From positions 5,940,001 through 6,004,000 of the forward strand of contig NZ_CP108882.1 in the NCBI RefSeq assembly GCF_036347055.1: 64,000 bases of DNA, written 5' to 3'. The notes under the pieces were generated by a model. That model saw only the letters and a program-made list of their open reading frames with translations, was not told where the DNA came from and made no database searches. Every line of letters begins with the position of its first letter. The stretch's first letter is position 1. Below are positions 31,507 to 39,272 of this stretch, piece after piece. The position numbers and the translations under genes were made by a program. Source of the DNA: Streptomyces sp. NBC_00820. GTDB lineage: Bacteria; Actinomycetota; Actinomycetes; Streptomycetales; Streptomycetaceae.

Positions 31507-32697
31507 GTGGCCCGCAGCAGCAGACAGCCGGACGACTCGTTCGCCGAGGAAGCGCGGGGCGAGCTGTCGTCCCGGGCGGCCCGTGCGCTGTGGTGGGGGA
31601 CGGCCGGCCTGGTGCTCTCGGTCCTCGGCCCCTTGGTGCTCGTCGCCGGCACGGAGCACGGCCGACGACTGCCCGTGGCCGTGGCCCTGGTCCTGTCGCA
31701 GGCCTGCACCCTGAAGTGGCAGGCGCGCGCCCCGGTCGCCGTACTGGCCGCGAACGCGGCGACGGGGCTCGCCGTCTGGGCGCTGCTGCCCGCAGTGACA
31801 TTGACGGGGGCGCTCCTCGCCGCGCAGTTCACCTTGTGCGTGCTGTCGGCCACCAGGCCGCGGCGGGTCTCGGTGTGGGCGCTCGTGGCGATGTGCCTGC
31901 CGACGCCGTTGGCGTTCGGGGCGGGCGGCGTGGCGGGGCTGACGGTCTATCTGCTGACGGTGGTCCTGGCGTGGACCGCGGGGCAGTGGCGCAGGGCGCA
32001 GCAGGCGCGGACGAGGGCGGAGACGCGCCGGGCCGTGGTGGAGGAGCGCGCGCGGATCGCGCGGGAGGTGCACGACGTCGTGGCGCACACCCTGTCGGTG
32101 ATGGTCGTTCAGGCGAGCGCCGCTGATGATGTTTTCACCGAGCGGCCCGAACAGGCCCGTCAGGCGGTACGGGCCATCGAGACGGGTGCACGGTCGGCGC
32201 TCGGCGAACTACGCCTGCTGCTGCGGGCGTTCGGGCCCGAGACGCTAGAGGGCGGCCCCGGGGCGGTGGAAGGCGGGGCCGGGGAACGGCGCGAGCCGGG
32301 GCCCTCGCTCGCCCGCCTGGACGAGCTGGCCGATACCGTGCGCGCGACCGGGATGACCGTGCACGTGCATCGCGAGGGAGCCACCGACGGGCTGCCGGCC
32401 GCGGTGGACCTGGCGGCGTACCGGATTGTCCAGGAGGCCCTCACCAATACGCTGCGCCACGCCGCCGGTGCCACCGAGTCGAGGGTGAGCGTGACGGCCG
32501 ACGAAGAGTGCGTGAAGGTCATGGTGGTCGACAACGGGCGTACGTCGCTCGGTCGTTCAGCCGCGGAGGGAGCGGGGCGCGGTCTGGTGGGGATGAAGGA
32601 GCGCGCACGCCTTGTGGGTGGCAGCCTGCGTGCCGGTCCGCTGCCCCAAGGCGGGTTCGAGGTGGCGGCGCGGCTGCCGGTGGAGGGCGGATCATGA
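31507..32697 (+). CDS. DesK/NarX-type sensor histidine kinase
   Basis: 396 aa from GTG 31507. Four to six membrane helices fill residues 25-160 with only short external loops, so the stimulus is probably at or in the membrane. HisKA_3 dimerisation box IAREVHDVVAHTLSVMV with His189. The ATPase domain ends in MVVDNGRTS and GRGLVGMKERARLVGG. A short acidic linker (LEGGPGAVEGG) separates the two. Its TGA overlaps the ATG of the LuxR-type regulator, so the two form a classic actinobacterial pair. The target is unknown; the neighbours give no clear hint. Confidence 0.93.
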   Translation: MARSSRQPDDSFAEEARGELSSRAARALWWGTAGLVLSVLGPLVLVAGTEHGRRLPVAVALVLSQACTLKWQARAPVAVLAANAATGLAVWALLPAVTLTGALLAAQFTLCVLSATRPRRVSVWALVAMCLPTPLAFGAGGVAGLTVYLLTVVLAWTAGQWRRAQQARTRAETRRAVVEERARIAREVHDVVAHTLSVMVVQASAADDVFTERPEQARQAVRAIETGARSALGELRLLLRAFGPETLEGGPGAVEGGAGERREPGPSLARLDELADTVRATGMTVHVHREGATDGLPAAVDLAAYRIVQEALTNTLRHAAGATESRVSVTADEECVKVMVVDNGRTSLGRSAAEGAGRGLVGMKERARLVGGSLRAGPLPQGGFEVAARLPVEGGS

Positions 32698-33353
32698 CGC
32701 TGCGTGTGGTGGTGGCCGACGACCAGGCACTGGTCCGTACCGGATTCCGCATGATCATCGACGCCCGGGACGACCTGGAGGTGGTCGGTGAGGCGTCCGA
32801 CGGTCAGGAGGCGGTGCGGTTGACGCGGGAACTGGCGCCCGACGTGGTGCTGATGGACGTACGCATGCCTGTCGTGGACGGCATCGAGGCGACCCGGCAG
32901 ATCGCGGAGTGCGGCAGTCGGGCCCGAGTGCTCGTGCTGACCACCTGGGACGTGGACACGCACGTGGTCGCTGCCCTGCGGGCCGGGGCCAGTGGCTTCC
33001 TGCTGAAGGACATCCGCCCCACCGAACTCGTCGACGCCATCCGCCTCACCGCGCGCGGTGACGCGCTGTTGGCGCCGAGCGTGCTGAGCCGCGTCCTCGA
33101 CCGGTACCTGCGCACCACACCCGACCCGGAGCCGCCGCCCTCCCTGCGGGACCTCTCCCGCCGCGAGCGGGAGGTGCTCACCCTGATCGGGCAGGCGCTG
33201 TCGAACGCGGAGATCGCTCAGCGGCTGCGCCTGTCGGAATCCACCGTCAAGAACCACGTCACCGCGGTGCTGCGCAAACTGGGCCTGCGCGATCGCGTCC
33301 AGGCCGTCGTCGCTGCCTACGACCACGGCCTCGTGCGGCCGCGCCGCCCCTGA
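32694..33353 (+). CDS. NarL/LuxR-family response regulator
   Basis: 219 aa, ATG overlapping the kinase stop. Receiver domain with VVADDQ, Asp55 in VVLMDVRMP, T at VLTTWD and K at LLKDIRP. A LuxR HTH closes the protein: LSRREREVLTLIGQALSNAEIA and LSESTVKNHVTAVLRKLGLRD. Partner of the upstream kinase. It is followed after 114 bp by the GPP34 gene, which may be separately transcribed. Confidence 0.95.
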   Translation: MTLRVVVADDQALVRTGFRMIIDARDDLEVVGEASDGQEAVRLTRELAPDVVLMDVRMPVVDGIEATRQIAECGSRARVLVLTTWDVDTHVVAALRAGASGFLLKDIRPTELVDAIRLTARGDALLAPSVLSRVLDRYLRTTPDPEPPPSLRDLSRREREVLTLIGQALSNAEIAQRLRLSESTVKNHVTAVLRKLGLRDRVQAVVAAYDHGLVRPRRP

Positions 33354-33455
33354 CTCCGCCGCCTCCTCCTCAAGGATGAGGCCGGGCCGTGGTCCTCCTG
33401 TGTTCCCAGTGCCGGTCCACTCCTGTGGCCGATCCGTGGCCGGGGTACCCACCCA

Positions 33456-33461
33456 TAGCGT
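33456..33461 (+). promoter_or_regulatory. -10-like tagcgt before the GPP34 gene
   Basis: tagcgt ends 6 nt before ATG 33468. The intervening cgaggt contains a weak gagg, so either a leaderless start or a very short leader. Confidence 0.3.
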
Positions 33462-33467
33462 CGAGGT

Positions 33468-34103
33468 ATGACCGACGACCTGGCCAGCCTCATGTATCTG
33501 CTCGCCCACGACGAAGCGGCCGAAGGCCCCTACGACCGTTCCCGGACGGAGTTGCTGGTCCGTGCCGCCGCCCTGGTCGACCTCGCGTTGCGCGGCCGGC
33601 TGAGGGAGGTCAGCGGCACGGTCTCCGTGTCCGGCACGGAACCGACCGACGACCCCGTCCTGGACGGCGTTCTGGGCGACGCGGCCGGCCACGGCTGGAA
33701 GTCTCTCGTGCGCCGCCACCGCAAGCGGACCCTGACGGAGGTGGAGGACCGGCTCACCGCGGCGGGACTCCTCACCGTGAAGGCGCCCCGCACCCTCTTC
33801 GGCACCCGGCGGCTGACCGTGACGGACCGCGCCGTGCCCGCCGCACTCCGCGCCCGCGTGTCCGCGGCGCTGCACGGGGACGGACCCGTGCGGGAGATCC
33901 CCGCCGCCGACGCCGCACTGCTGGCGCTGGCCGCGGCGGGCGGCATCCGCTCGATCGTGTCACGGCAGGACCAGAAGACCTTCCGGGCACGTATCGACGC
34001 CTGCACGGGGCGCCTTGCCGCCCTCGCGCCCGGCCTGGAGTCAGCTGTACGCGCTCTGCCGACGACCGTGATCGCGGCACAGGGCGGCATGGGCGGCAGC
34101 TGA
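33468..34103 (+). CDS. GPP34 (GOLPH3-like) family protein
   Basis: 211 aa from ATG 33468. The fold is recognised from LASLMYLLAHDE near the start, AAALVDLALRGRLREV, PVLDGVLGDAAGHGWKSLVRRHRKRTLTEVEDRLTAAGLL, and RRLTVTDRAVPAALRARVSAALHG. GOLPH3 in eukaryotes binds phosphatidylinositol-4-phosphate on Golgi membranes. Bacterial members are common in Streptomyces, often in several copies, with no established role. No signal peptide or membrane helix, so it is cytosolic, perhaps peripheral to the membrane. It lies within the repeat-bounded segment. Confidence 0.85.
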   Translation: MTDDLASLMYLLAHDEAAEGPYDRSRTELLVRAAALVDLALRGRLREVSGTVSVSGTEPTDDPVLDGVLGDAAGHGWKSLVRRHRKRTLTEVEDRLTAAGLLTVKAPRTLFGTRRLTVTDRAVPAALRARVSAALHGDGPVREIPAADAALLALAAAGGIRSIVSRQDQKTFRARIDACTGRLAALAPGLESAVRALPTTVIAAQGGMGGS

Positions 34104-34430
34104 CCGGCCGGGGAGAAGACGAGCACGCACCGCCTCCTGACCACCACCCCGGGCTGCGCCCTGACCGCCGTCCTCGCGACGACCTGGTCCGCAGCGCCAC
34201 CGACGGAGCCCGCCCGGCCCGCCGCCACGGCGGCACGCTGAGCCCGCCCGGCCCACCGGTGCACCCTCACGGCACGGACCCGCGGGTTCGGCTCAGCTCG
34301 ACGTCACCGCCGCGGTGGAGCGAGGCCGACGAGCCGAGCCCAGCGGCGAGGAGCGCCGCGAACGGCAGGACGCATGCCTTCCGCGACGAACCACGAGGAA
34401 CTCCACCACACGGACCCTGGAAGGACACCC
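34104..34430. other. Intergenic stretch, possible coding remnants
   Basis: About 327 bp without an intact gene. One plus-strand frame (34118-34241) reads like a secretory leader (HRLLTTTPGCALTAVLATTW) ending in TGA but has no start codon or ribosome site. It may be the decayed 5' end of an exported protein. Confidence 0.35.
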
Positions 34431-35096
34431 GTGAACGAGATCATCGCCAGGCGCCTGACGGGCCTCACCGGCATCGCCACCGCAGCCGCCCTCATCGTCG
34501 AAGTACCCCTGTACTTCATCTACTCCGGGCCGCCGCCGGACTCGAACGTCCTGGCCAGGCTGCTGATCGGAATCGTCGCGCTGGCGTTCCTGATCGTGTT
34601 CGTGACGGCCTTCCGTGAACTGGTCAAGGTGGCGAACCCCGCCTACGAATGGGCCGGCACGATGGCCTTCGCCACCGGACTGGTCTACGCGACGATCACC
34701 CTGGTCTCCAGCGGGCTGGAAGCCGGCGCGGTCATCGCCGCCGACCAGCCGATCGACCCGACCATCAGCGTCAGCGGCACCTACATCCTCTACGGGTCGA
34801 TCGGCCGCCTCATGCTCGCCCTCTTCCTCACCGCGGTGGGCTACGGCATCTCCCGTACGAACCTGCTGCCGCGCTGGACCGGCCGCTCCGCCTTCGCCCT
34901 GGCAGGGCTCAACCTGGTCTTCATGCCGTCCCTGTTCTTCGGCAACACTCCCGCACACTTCTACTCGGCGAACGGCTGGGGCACCACCGCCCTGATGGGC
35001 GCGATCCTCAGCTACTGGATGCTCGCCCTGGGCATTTCCACCTACCGCAGCGCCACACGACGTCTGCCTGCCGACTCACCGGCCCTGCAACACTGA
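34431..35096 (+). CDS. Multi-pass membrane protein of unknown function
   Basis: 221 aa from GTG 34431, with ggaagga 5-11 nt upstream. Six hydrophobic segments: GIATAAALIVEVPLYFIY, LLIGIVALAFLIVFVTAF, WAGTMAFATGLVYATITLV, LYGSIGRLMLALFLTAVGY, FALAGLNLVFMPSLFF, and ALMGAILSYWMLALGIS. The pattern resembles DUF4386-type membrane proteins, but the match is not certain. No signal of a transporter or enzyme site. It stands alone between two patches of damaged sequence. Confidence 0.75.
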   Translation: MNEIIARRLTGLTGIATAAALIVEVPLYFIYSGPPPDSNVLARLLIGIVALAFLIVFVTAFRELVKVANPAYEWAGTMAFATGLVYATITLVSSGLEAGAVIAADQPIDPTISVSGTYILYGSIGRLMLALFLTAVGYGISRTNLLPRWTGRSAFALAGLNLVFMPSLFFGNTPAHFYSANGWGTTALMGAILSYWMLALGISTYRSATRRLPADSPALQH

Positions 35097-35166
35097 CGCC
35101 TGCCCGTGACTGCCCAGGCGCTTCACCTGCTGGTGCCGGCCAGGAAGTCCGGGCCGGAAGCGCCCT

Positions 35167-35611
35167 TCAGTTCAGACGGAGGCCCAGGCCTCTTCGGGGA
35201 TGCGGTCCAGGGCGTCGCACAGGTAGTTCAGTTTCTCGTCGACGGCCTGCGGGGACATGGTGCCCGTGTACCAGGTGAAGATCTCGCCATCGCGGATCTG
35301 GAGCGGAGACTTCTTGGTGTGCGGATTCTCGAGCAGGTAGGGCACCACCGCGCCGCTCAGGCCGTCCCGGACGAAATCCTCGTCCGTGGTGAGGACCCGG
35401 AAGTCCTCGTCGAAGAGGGGAATGCCGAGTTCCATGCGCCTGATACGTCCATCCCCGCTCCGGTGCGAGTCTGACAAGTCCCGCATAATCCGCCCGAATT
35501 CGGGGCCAATTCCCGGCGCCCGCGCGCGGACATGGCGAAGACGAGGGTGAACATGCCCGCGATGAATGCGAACAGCAGCACCACAATCAGGATTTCAGCC
35601 CAATGCGCCAT
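35167..35611 (-). pseudogene. Broken membrane-anchored protein gene (frameshifts and internal deletion)
   Basis: Three fragments of one apparent protein lie in order in three frames on the minus strand. From ATG 35611: MAHWAEILIVVLLFAFIAG and a membrane-anchor helix up to RGRRELAP. In a second frame RIRADYAGLVRLAPERGWTY. In a third, from about 35440, MELGIPLFDEDFRVLTTDED to the end at 35172 (DALDRIPEEAWASV). Related Streptomyces proteins, from memory, have a further 100 or so residues between the second and third parts, so an internal deletion plus shifts is the simplest explanation. The last part alone could be a 100-residue protein (start near 35486 or 35435), but no ribosome site supports it. 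Confidence 0.55.
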
Positions 35612-35735
35612 GCTCCCAGGATATAGGGGCTTCTCCGAGCGTCTGCCGGCGAGCCGTCGGAGCGTTCACGCTTGGGCGGACACGCCGGCAGAGGTGATGT
35701 GTTCCACCTCGCTGGACATGCGTCGGACGGCCTGA

Positions 35736-36428
35736 TCATTCCTCGTATCCGGGCCAATTCGCCTTGCTGATCGCAGGAACCTTGCCCGGAAGTCTGGTGC
35801 CGTTCGTGCAGCCCGCCTGCTTGGCGACGTCGCGGGCCAGTTGGAGCATGATGTCCACCCCGACCTTGCGGGCCTCGGTCGCGGACAGGCCGCTTTTCCT
35901 CATCGGCCGCGCCAGGACGTTGATCTCGATGTACTTGTCCCGCTTCATGTACTCGGGCGCATCGGCGGGGAGATCGGCGGTGCATTCGAAGAACACCACC
36001 TGTGATGCCCTGAGGTAGTAGGCGAGGACGCCCATGTCCATTCGGGTGCGGGGTTCGTCTCCGCGCGCGTCGGCGGTGGGGAGCTTCTCGGTCGGGAGGG
36101 CCTCGTGATTCCAGTTGACGCCGGCATTGAGAACGGTGTCCAGTGCGCCGTCGCTCAGTGCCGCGTACTCGCAGTTGCTCGGATAGTGATTCTTCACCGT
36201 CACGAAGTCTCTGTGCTGGTGCAGCAGTTTGCTGCCGGGCCCGAGGAGCTTCTGCAGGGTGGCCTGCTTCGGCGTTCCGTTCCAGCAGGGTTCGGCCGGG
36301 GCGGTAAGTGTGTCCCCATCGTCCTTTCCTGAACGGGATTGCCACATGAAGGCGCCCGCTCCAAGGACCGCCAGTATCACCACAAGGCCGAGAATCTTCG
36401 CTCTGCTGGATATTCTTCCGACGCTCAT
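35736..36428 (-). CDS. Membrane-anchored hypothetical protein (DUF3558-like layout)
   Basis: 230 aa from ATG 36428, with agggatgg upstream. A short basic N-terminus and one hydrophobic segment (ILGLVVILAVLGAGAFMW, residues 12-29) lead to an extracytoplasmic domain of about 195 residues with four cysteines (PCWNG, SNCEYA, FFECTADL, AGCTNG), which suggests two disulfides. There is no lipobox cysteine. The layout (anchor, C-W, C-E-Y near 80, paired Cys) recalls the small exported proteins common in Streptomyces. Base composition is somewhat lower in GC than the neighbours. It lies between the broken gene and the integrase stump. Function unknown. Confidence 0.7.
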   Translation of the reverse strand: MSVGRISSRAKILGLVVILAVLGAGAFMWQSRSGKDDGDTLTAPAEPCWNGTPKQATLQKLLGPGSKLLHQHRDFVTVKNHYPSNCEYAALSDGALDTVLNAGVNWNHEALPTEKLPTADARGDEPRTRMDMGVLAYYLRASQVVFFECTADLPADAPEYMKRDKYIEINVLARPMRKSGLSATEARKVGVDIMLQLARDVAKQAGCTNGTRLPGKVPAISKANWPGYEE

Positions 36429-36530
36429 GCCATCCCTGTCACTTCGGAGGGTTGCGCTTGCAGTAATCCTCAGCCTCGCAGTAAAGCTCCTCGCCGTGGT
36501 CGAAACCCGCGACTGAGGCGGGGGGCTCGA

Positions 36531-36752
36531 ACTGGGTGCCTTCGCCACACCTGTGCCGGCGTCCAGCTCGAAGCCGGCGAGTCGGTCGTCTCCCTCGCCC
36601 GGCGGCTCGGGCACGCCGACCCTGGCTTTACTCTGCGTACATACACGCACTTCATGCCTGACGCGGGCACGCGAGGTCGCGCCGCCATGGATGCTTGGTT
36701 CAGTGGGGAGGTGAACTCCCTGGACCCCCCTGACGGTCGTGCGGGGGCGTGA
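36531..36752 (+). pseudogene. Tyrosine recombinase (integrase), C-terminal fragment
   Basis: About 73 codons that match only the end of a phage-type integrase: LRHTCAGVQLEAGESVVSLA, RRLGHADPGFTLRTYTHFMP, then ending at TGA 36750. The box II Arg-His pair, the Gly-His of the LGH motif and the nucleophile Tyr (LRTYTH) remain. The N-terminal DNA-binding domain, the first catalytic Arg and the His of the HxLR motif are missing, so it is inactive. It stops 44 bp before the DUF3046 start, which carries the right copy of the direct repeat. This is the position expected of an integrase beside its attachment site. Confidence 0.8.
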
Positions 36753-36794
36753 AGGGTGGAAAACATGCAGGTCATGGCGGGTATGGAGCAGAAA

Positions 36795-36824
36795 TCATGC
36801 GGTTGACGGTCTTCTGGCAGCGGA
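36795..36824 (+). repeat. Right direct repeat: start of the intact DUF3046 gene
   Basis: The partner of 31368-31397. It covers the first nine codons of DUF3046 and two bases upstream, so insertion at this point would leave the gene intact on the right. Confidence 0.75.
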
Positions 36825-36991
36825 TGACGGAACATTTCGGGCGTGGCTATGCCGAATCCTTCGCGCGCGATCACGTCATGTCCGAACTGGGTGGACGCAC
36901 GGTGAACGAGGCGCTGGACGCCGGCTGGGAGGCCAAGGAGGTCTGGCGCGTGGTCTGCTCGGTCATGGACGTGCCGGCCGAGAGGCACTGA
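36797..36991 (+). CDS. DUF3046 family protein
   Basis: 64 aa from ATG 36797. MRLTVFWQRMTEHFG, then SFARDHVMSELGGRTVNEAL and KEVWRVVCSVMDVPAERH, is the complete DUF3046 pattern. A short cytosolic protein confined to actinobacteria, of unknown function, frequently located a few genes from recA, as here. The AI-2E permease gene follows after 60 bp on the same strand. A copy of its first 28 bases lies 5.4 kb upstream. Confidence 0.92.
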   Translation: MRLTVFWQRMTEHFGRGYAESFARDHVMSELGGRTVNEALDAGWEAKEVWRVVCSVMDVPAERH

Positions 36992-37051
36992 TCGGCCCCG
37001 AAGACCGTGGGCGTGCACCGAGCACTGCGCGCGGTGGGCGAGACTTGGCCC

Positions 37052-38296
37052 GTGGCACGCACTGAAGACATCGAGCCGGCCGACCGGCACGCAGCTTCCC
37101 CGTCCGGTCCCACGCCGTCCGTCCGGCCTCCCGCCGACGACGGCGCCGCCCGGCGCGACCGTATGCCGCGCTGGCTGCCGCGCGCCATGGTGCTCGCGCT
37201 CGCGCTCGTCGCCACGTTCCAGCTGGGCAGCTGGGCCTTCCACCAGCTGACGGGCCTGTTGATCAACGTGTTGATCGCGTTCTTCCTGGCCCTCGCCATA
37301 GAGCCCGCGGTGAGCTGGATGGCGTCCCGCGGGATGCGCAGGGGACTCGCCACCTTCCTGGTCTTCCTCGGCCTGACGGTCCTCGCCGCGGGATTCGTCA
37401 CGTTGCTCGGATCCATGCTGGCCGGCCAGATCATCAAGATGATCGAGGGATTCCCGGAATACCTTGACTCGCTCATCAACTGGATCAATCACACGTTCCA
37501 CATGAGCCTCAAGCGGGTGGATGTCCAGGAGGGCCTGCTCCACTCCGACTGGCTGCGCAAGTACGCGCAGAACAGCGCGGCCGGCGTCCTCGACGTGTCC
37601 GCCCAGGTGCTCGGCGGCCTCTTCCAGCTCCTCACCGTCATGCTGTTCTCGTTCTACTTCGCCGCCGACGGCCCCCGGCTGCGCCGCGCCCTGTGCTCCG
37701 TCCTGCCGCCCGCCCGTCAGGCAGAGGCGCTGCGCGCCTGGGAGATCGCCGTCGACAAGACCGGCGGCTACCTCTACTCGCGCGGTCTCATGGCGCTCAT
37801 CTCCGGGACGGCGCACTACATCCTGCTGCAGGCGCTCGGTGTGCCGTACGCGCCCGTGCTCGGTGTCTGGGTCGGCCTCGTGTCGCAGTTCATCCCGACC
37901 CTCGGCACCTATCTCGCGGGTGCGCTGCCGATGCTGATCGCGTTCACCGTCGATCCCTGGTACGCGGTCTGGGTGCTGGTGTTCGTCGTGATCTATCAGC
38001 AGTTCGAGAACTACATGCTGCAGCCCAAGCTGACGTCCAAGACCGTCGACATCCATCCGGCCGTCGCCTTCGGCTCGGTGATCGCCGGTACCGCGCTGCT
38101 GGGCGCGGTCGGCGCGCTGATCTCCATCCCGGCGGCCGCCACGCTCCAGGCCTTCCTCGGGGCGTACGTGAAGCGGTACGCCGTAACGGACGATCCCCGC
38201 GTGCTCGGGCACCGCACCCGTCGTCCGGGCGGTTCGGGGGTGCTCACGCGCGTACGGCGGCTGCGCGAACGGCGGGCCGCCGCGGAGGAGGCCTGA
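37052..38296 (+). CDS. AI-2E family membrane transporter/permease
   Basis: 414 aa from GTG 37052. The first 45 residues are hydrophilic and proline-rich. Seven or eight membrane helices follow in the AI-2E/PerM arrangement: two near 50-90, a long extracytoplasmic amphipathic region (IIKMIEGFPEYLDSLINWI), and the hallmark GVWVGLVSQFIPTLGTYLAGALPMLIAF block. Then comes NYMLQPKLTSKTVDIHPAV and the ending in LISIPAAATLQAFLG. The family is named after an autoinducer exporter, but most members have no assigned substrate; some act as Na+(Li+)/H+ antiporters. Linkage with DUF3046 upstream of recA is common in Streptomyces. Confidence 0.9.
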   Translation: MARTEDIEPADRHAASPSGPTPSVRPPADDGAARRDRMPRWLPRAMVLALALVATFQLGSWAFHQLTGLLINVLIAFFLALAIEPAVSWMASRGMRRGLATFLVFLGLTVLAAGFVTLLGSMLAGQIIKMIEGFPEYLDSLINWINHTFHMSLKRVDVQEGLLHSDWLRKYAQNSAAGVLDVSAQVLGGLFQLLTVMLFSFYFAADGPRLRRALCSVLPPARQAEALRAWEIAVDKTGGYLYSRGLMALISGTAHYILLQALGVPYAPVLGVWVGLVSQFIPTLGTYLAGALPMLIAFTVDPWYAVWVLVFVVIYQQFENYMLQPKLTSKTVDIHPAVAFGSVIAGTALLGAVGALISIPAAATLQAFLGAYVKRYAVTDDPRVLGHRTRRPGGSGVLTRVRRLRERRAAAEEA

Positions 38297-38333
38297 GCCC
38301 CGGTCCCGCGTACCTGGCTCCCGCGCCGGCCCC

Positions 38334-39077
38334 TCAGTACGTCAGGGCCGCCCACACCGCGGCCCCGGCGACGGCCACCCCGTAGCAGCCGGCCGCCGTC
38401 GCGACGATCCGCCACCGCGTCCGTTCGTTCCATGAGGTGCGGGCCGACAGCCAGGCCAGCAGGGGGAGCACCAGCACGGCGTGCAGGCTCACCCCGTGCA
38501 GGGGCTTGAACGGCGCCGTCGAGTGGTAAGCGGCCTCCTGGTGGCCGGTGCGGGTGAGGACGACCCCGCGCGCGATCATCGCCGCGCCCGAGGCCAGCGC
38601 CACGAGCAGGAACGCGAACCCGGAGCGCACCGCGAGCGCCATGCCGGCGGGACCGGCCGGCCGGTGCCTGAAGGACGCGACCGCGAAGACGGTGAGCAGC
38701 ACCACCAGAACACCACCGCCCACCGCGAGCGTCATCGACACCGCGGTGTCGAAGGGCGTCTCCATGTTCAGGTGGGAGGGCACCCGACGCCACGCCTGGA
38801 GGGTGATCCCGCCGACCTCGACCACACAGTCCGCGGCGAAGACGACGAGCAGTACGGCGCGTGTCCGCGCGCCGACACGCAGGTACGACGTGACCCAGGT
38901 GAGCGTGAGCAGCGTCACCCCGAAGGACAGCCCGAACGTGACGGGCTTGCGCCAGGAGATTGGTCCGTCCCAGGGACCGCCGTCGAACGCGAACACCACC
39001 AGGTGGACGAGACCGGAGAGGACCAGGATCAGGCCGGTCGCGTGACAGAGCCGTTCGGCGGCGCGCGGATTCTTCAT
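38334..39077 (-). CDS. Seven-helix membrane protein of unknown function
   Basis: 247 aa from ATG 39077. Hydrophobic segments at about 13-30 (ATGLILVLSGLVHLVVFAF), 45-65, 75-95, 130-150, 165-190, 205-222 and 228-245. Conserved-looking polar features are DGGPWDGPISWRKPVTFGLSFG after helix 1 and PLHGVSLHAVL before helix 6. No family recognised with confidence. It is convergent with the AI-2E gene and lies 195 bp downstream of the oxygenase gene on the same strand, so cotranscription is possible but not close. Confidence 0.75.
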   Translation of the reverse strand: MKNPRAAERLCHATGLILVLSGLVHLVVFAFDGGPWDGPISWRKPVTFGLSFGVTLLTLTWVTSYLRVGARTRAVLLVVFAADCVVEVGGITLQAWRRVPSHLNMETPFDTAVSMTLAVGGGVLVVLLTVFAVASFRHRPAGPAGMALAVRSGFAFLLVALASGAAMIARGVVLTRTGHQEAAYHSTAPFKPLHGVSLHAVLVLPLLAWLSARTSWNERTRWRIVATAAGCYGVAVAGAAVWAALTY

Positions 39078-39272
39078 GCGGCCAGGCTCCCGGCAGCGCC
39101 ACGGCCCCGTCGTCGTCCGGCCGAAGACAACGGGCGTACGACGACGGGCGTACGGCGACGGGAGTAGCGGTGCCCGGCGCCGGGTCGGAAACAGGTACCG
39201 GGCAGGAAGAGACCGCAAGCAGACCCCGAGCCGCAAGCCGGCGTCGAGCCGGATCCGAGGCGCCCAGCCGGG

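Larger units (their letters stand above)
31368..36825. mobile_element. Candidate decayed integrated segment bounded by direct repeats
   Basis: A 5.4-kb segment between two copies of the DUF3046 5' end (31368-31397 and 36795-36824). The right-hand copy starts the intact gene; the left is followed by unrelated sequence and a stop. A tyrosine-integrase C-terminal stump (36531-36752) lies 44 bp inside the right copy, the usual place for an integrase near its attachment site. Contents: a two-component pair, a GPP34 protein, a membrane protein, a broken gene and a membrane-anchored protein. No replication or transfer genes are seen. Reading it as an old site-specific integration is inference; a local duplication is the alternative. 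Confidence 0.4.

Noticed and set aside
34118..34241. Secretory-leader-like reading frame before the membrane protein gene
   Set aside because: No start codon, no ribosome site and a stop after about 40 codons; recorded only as a possible remnant.
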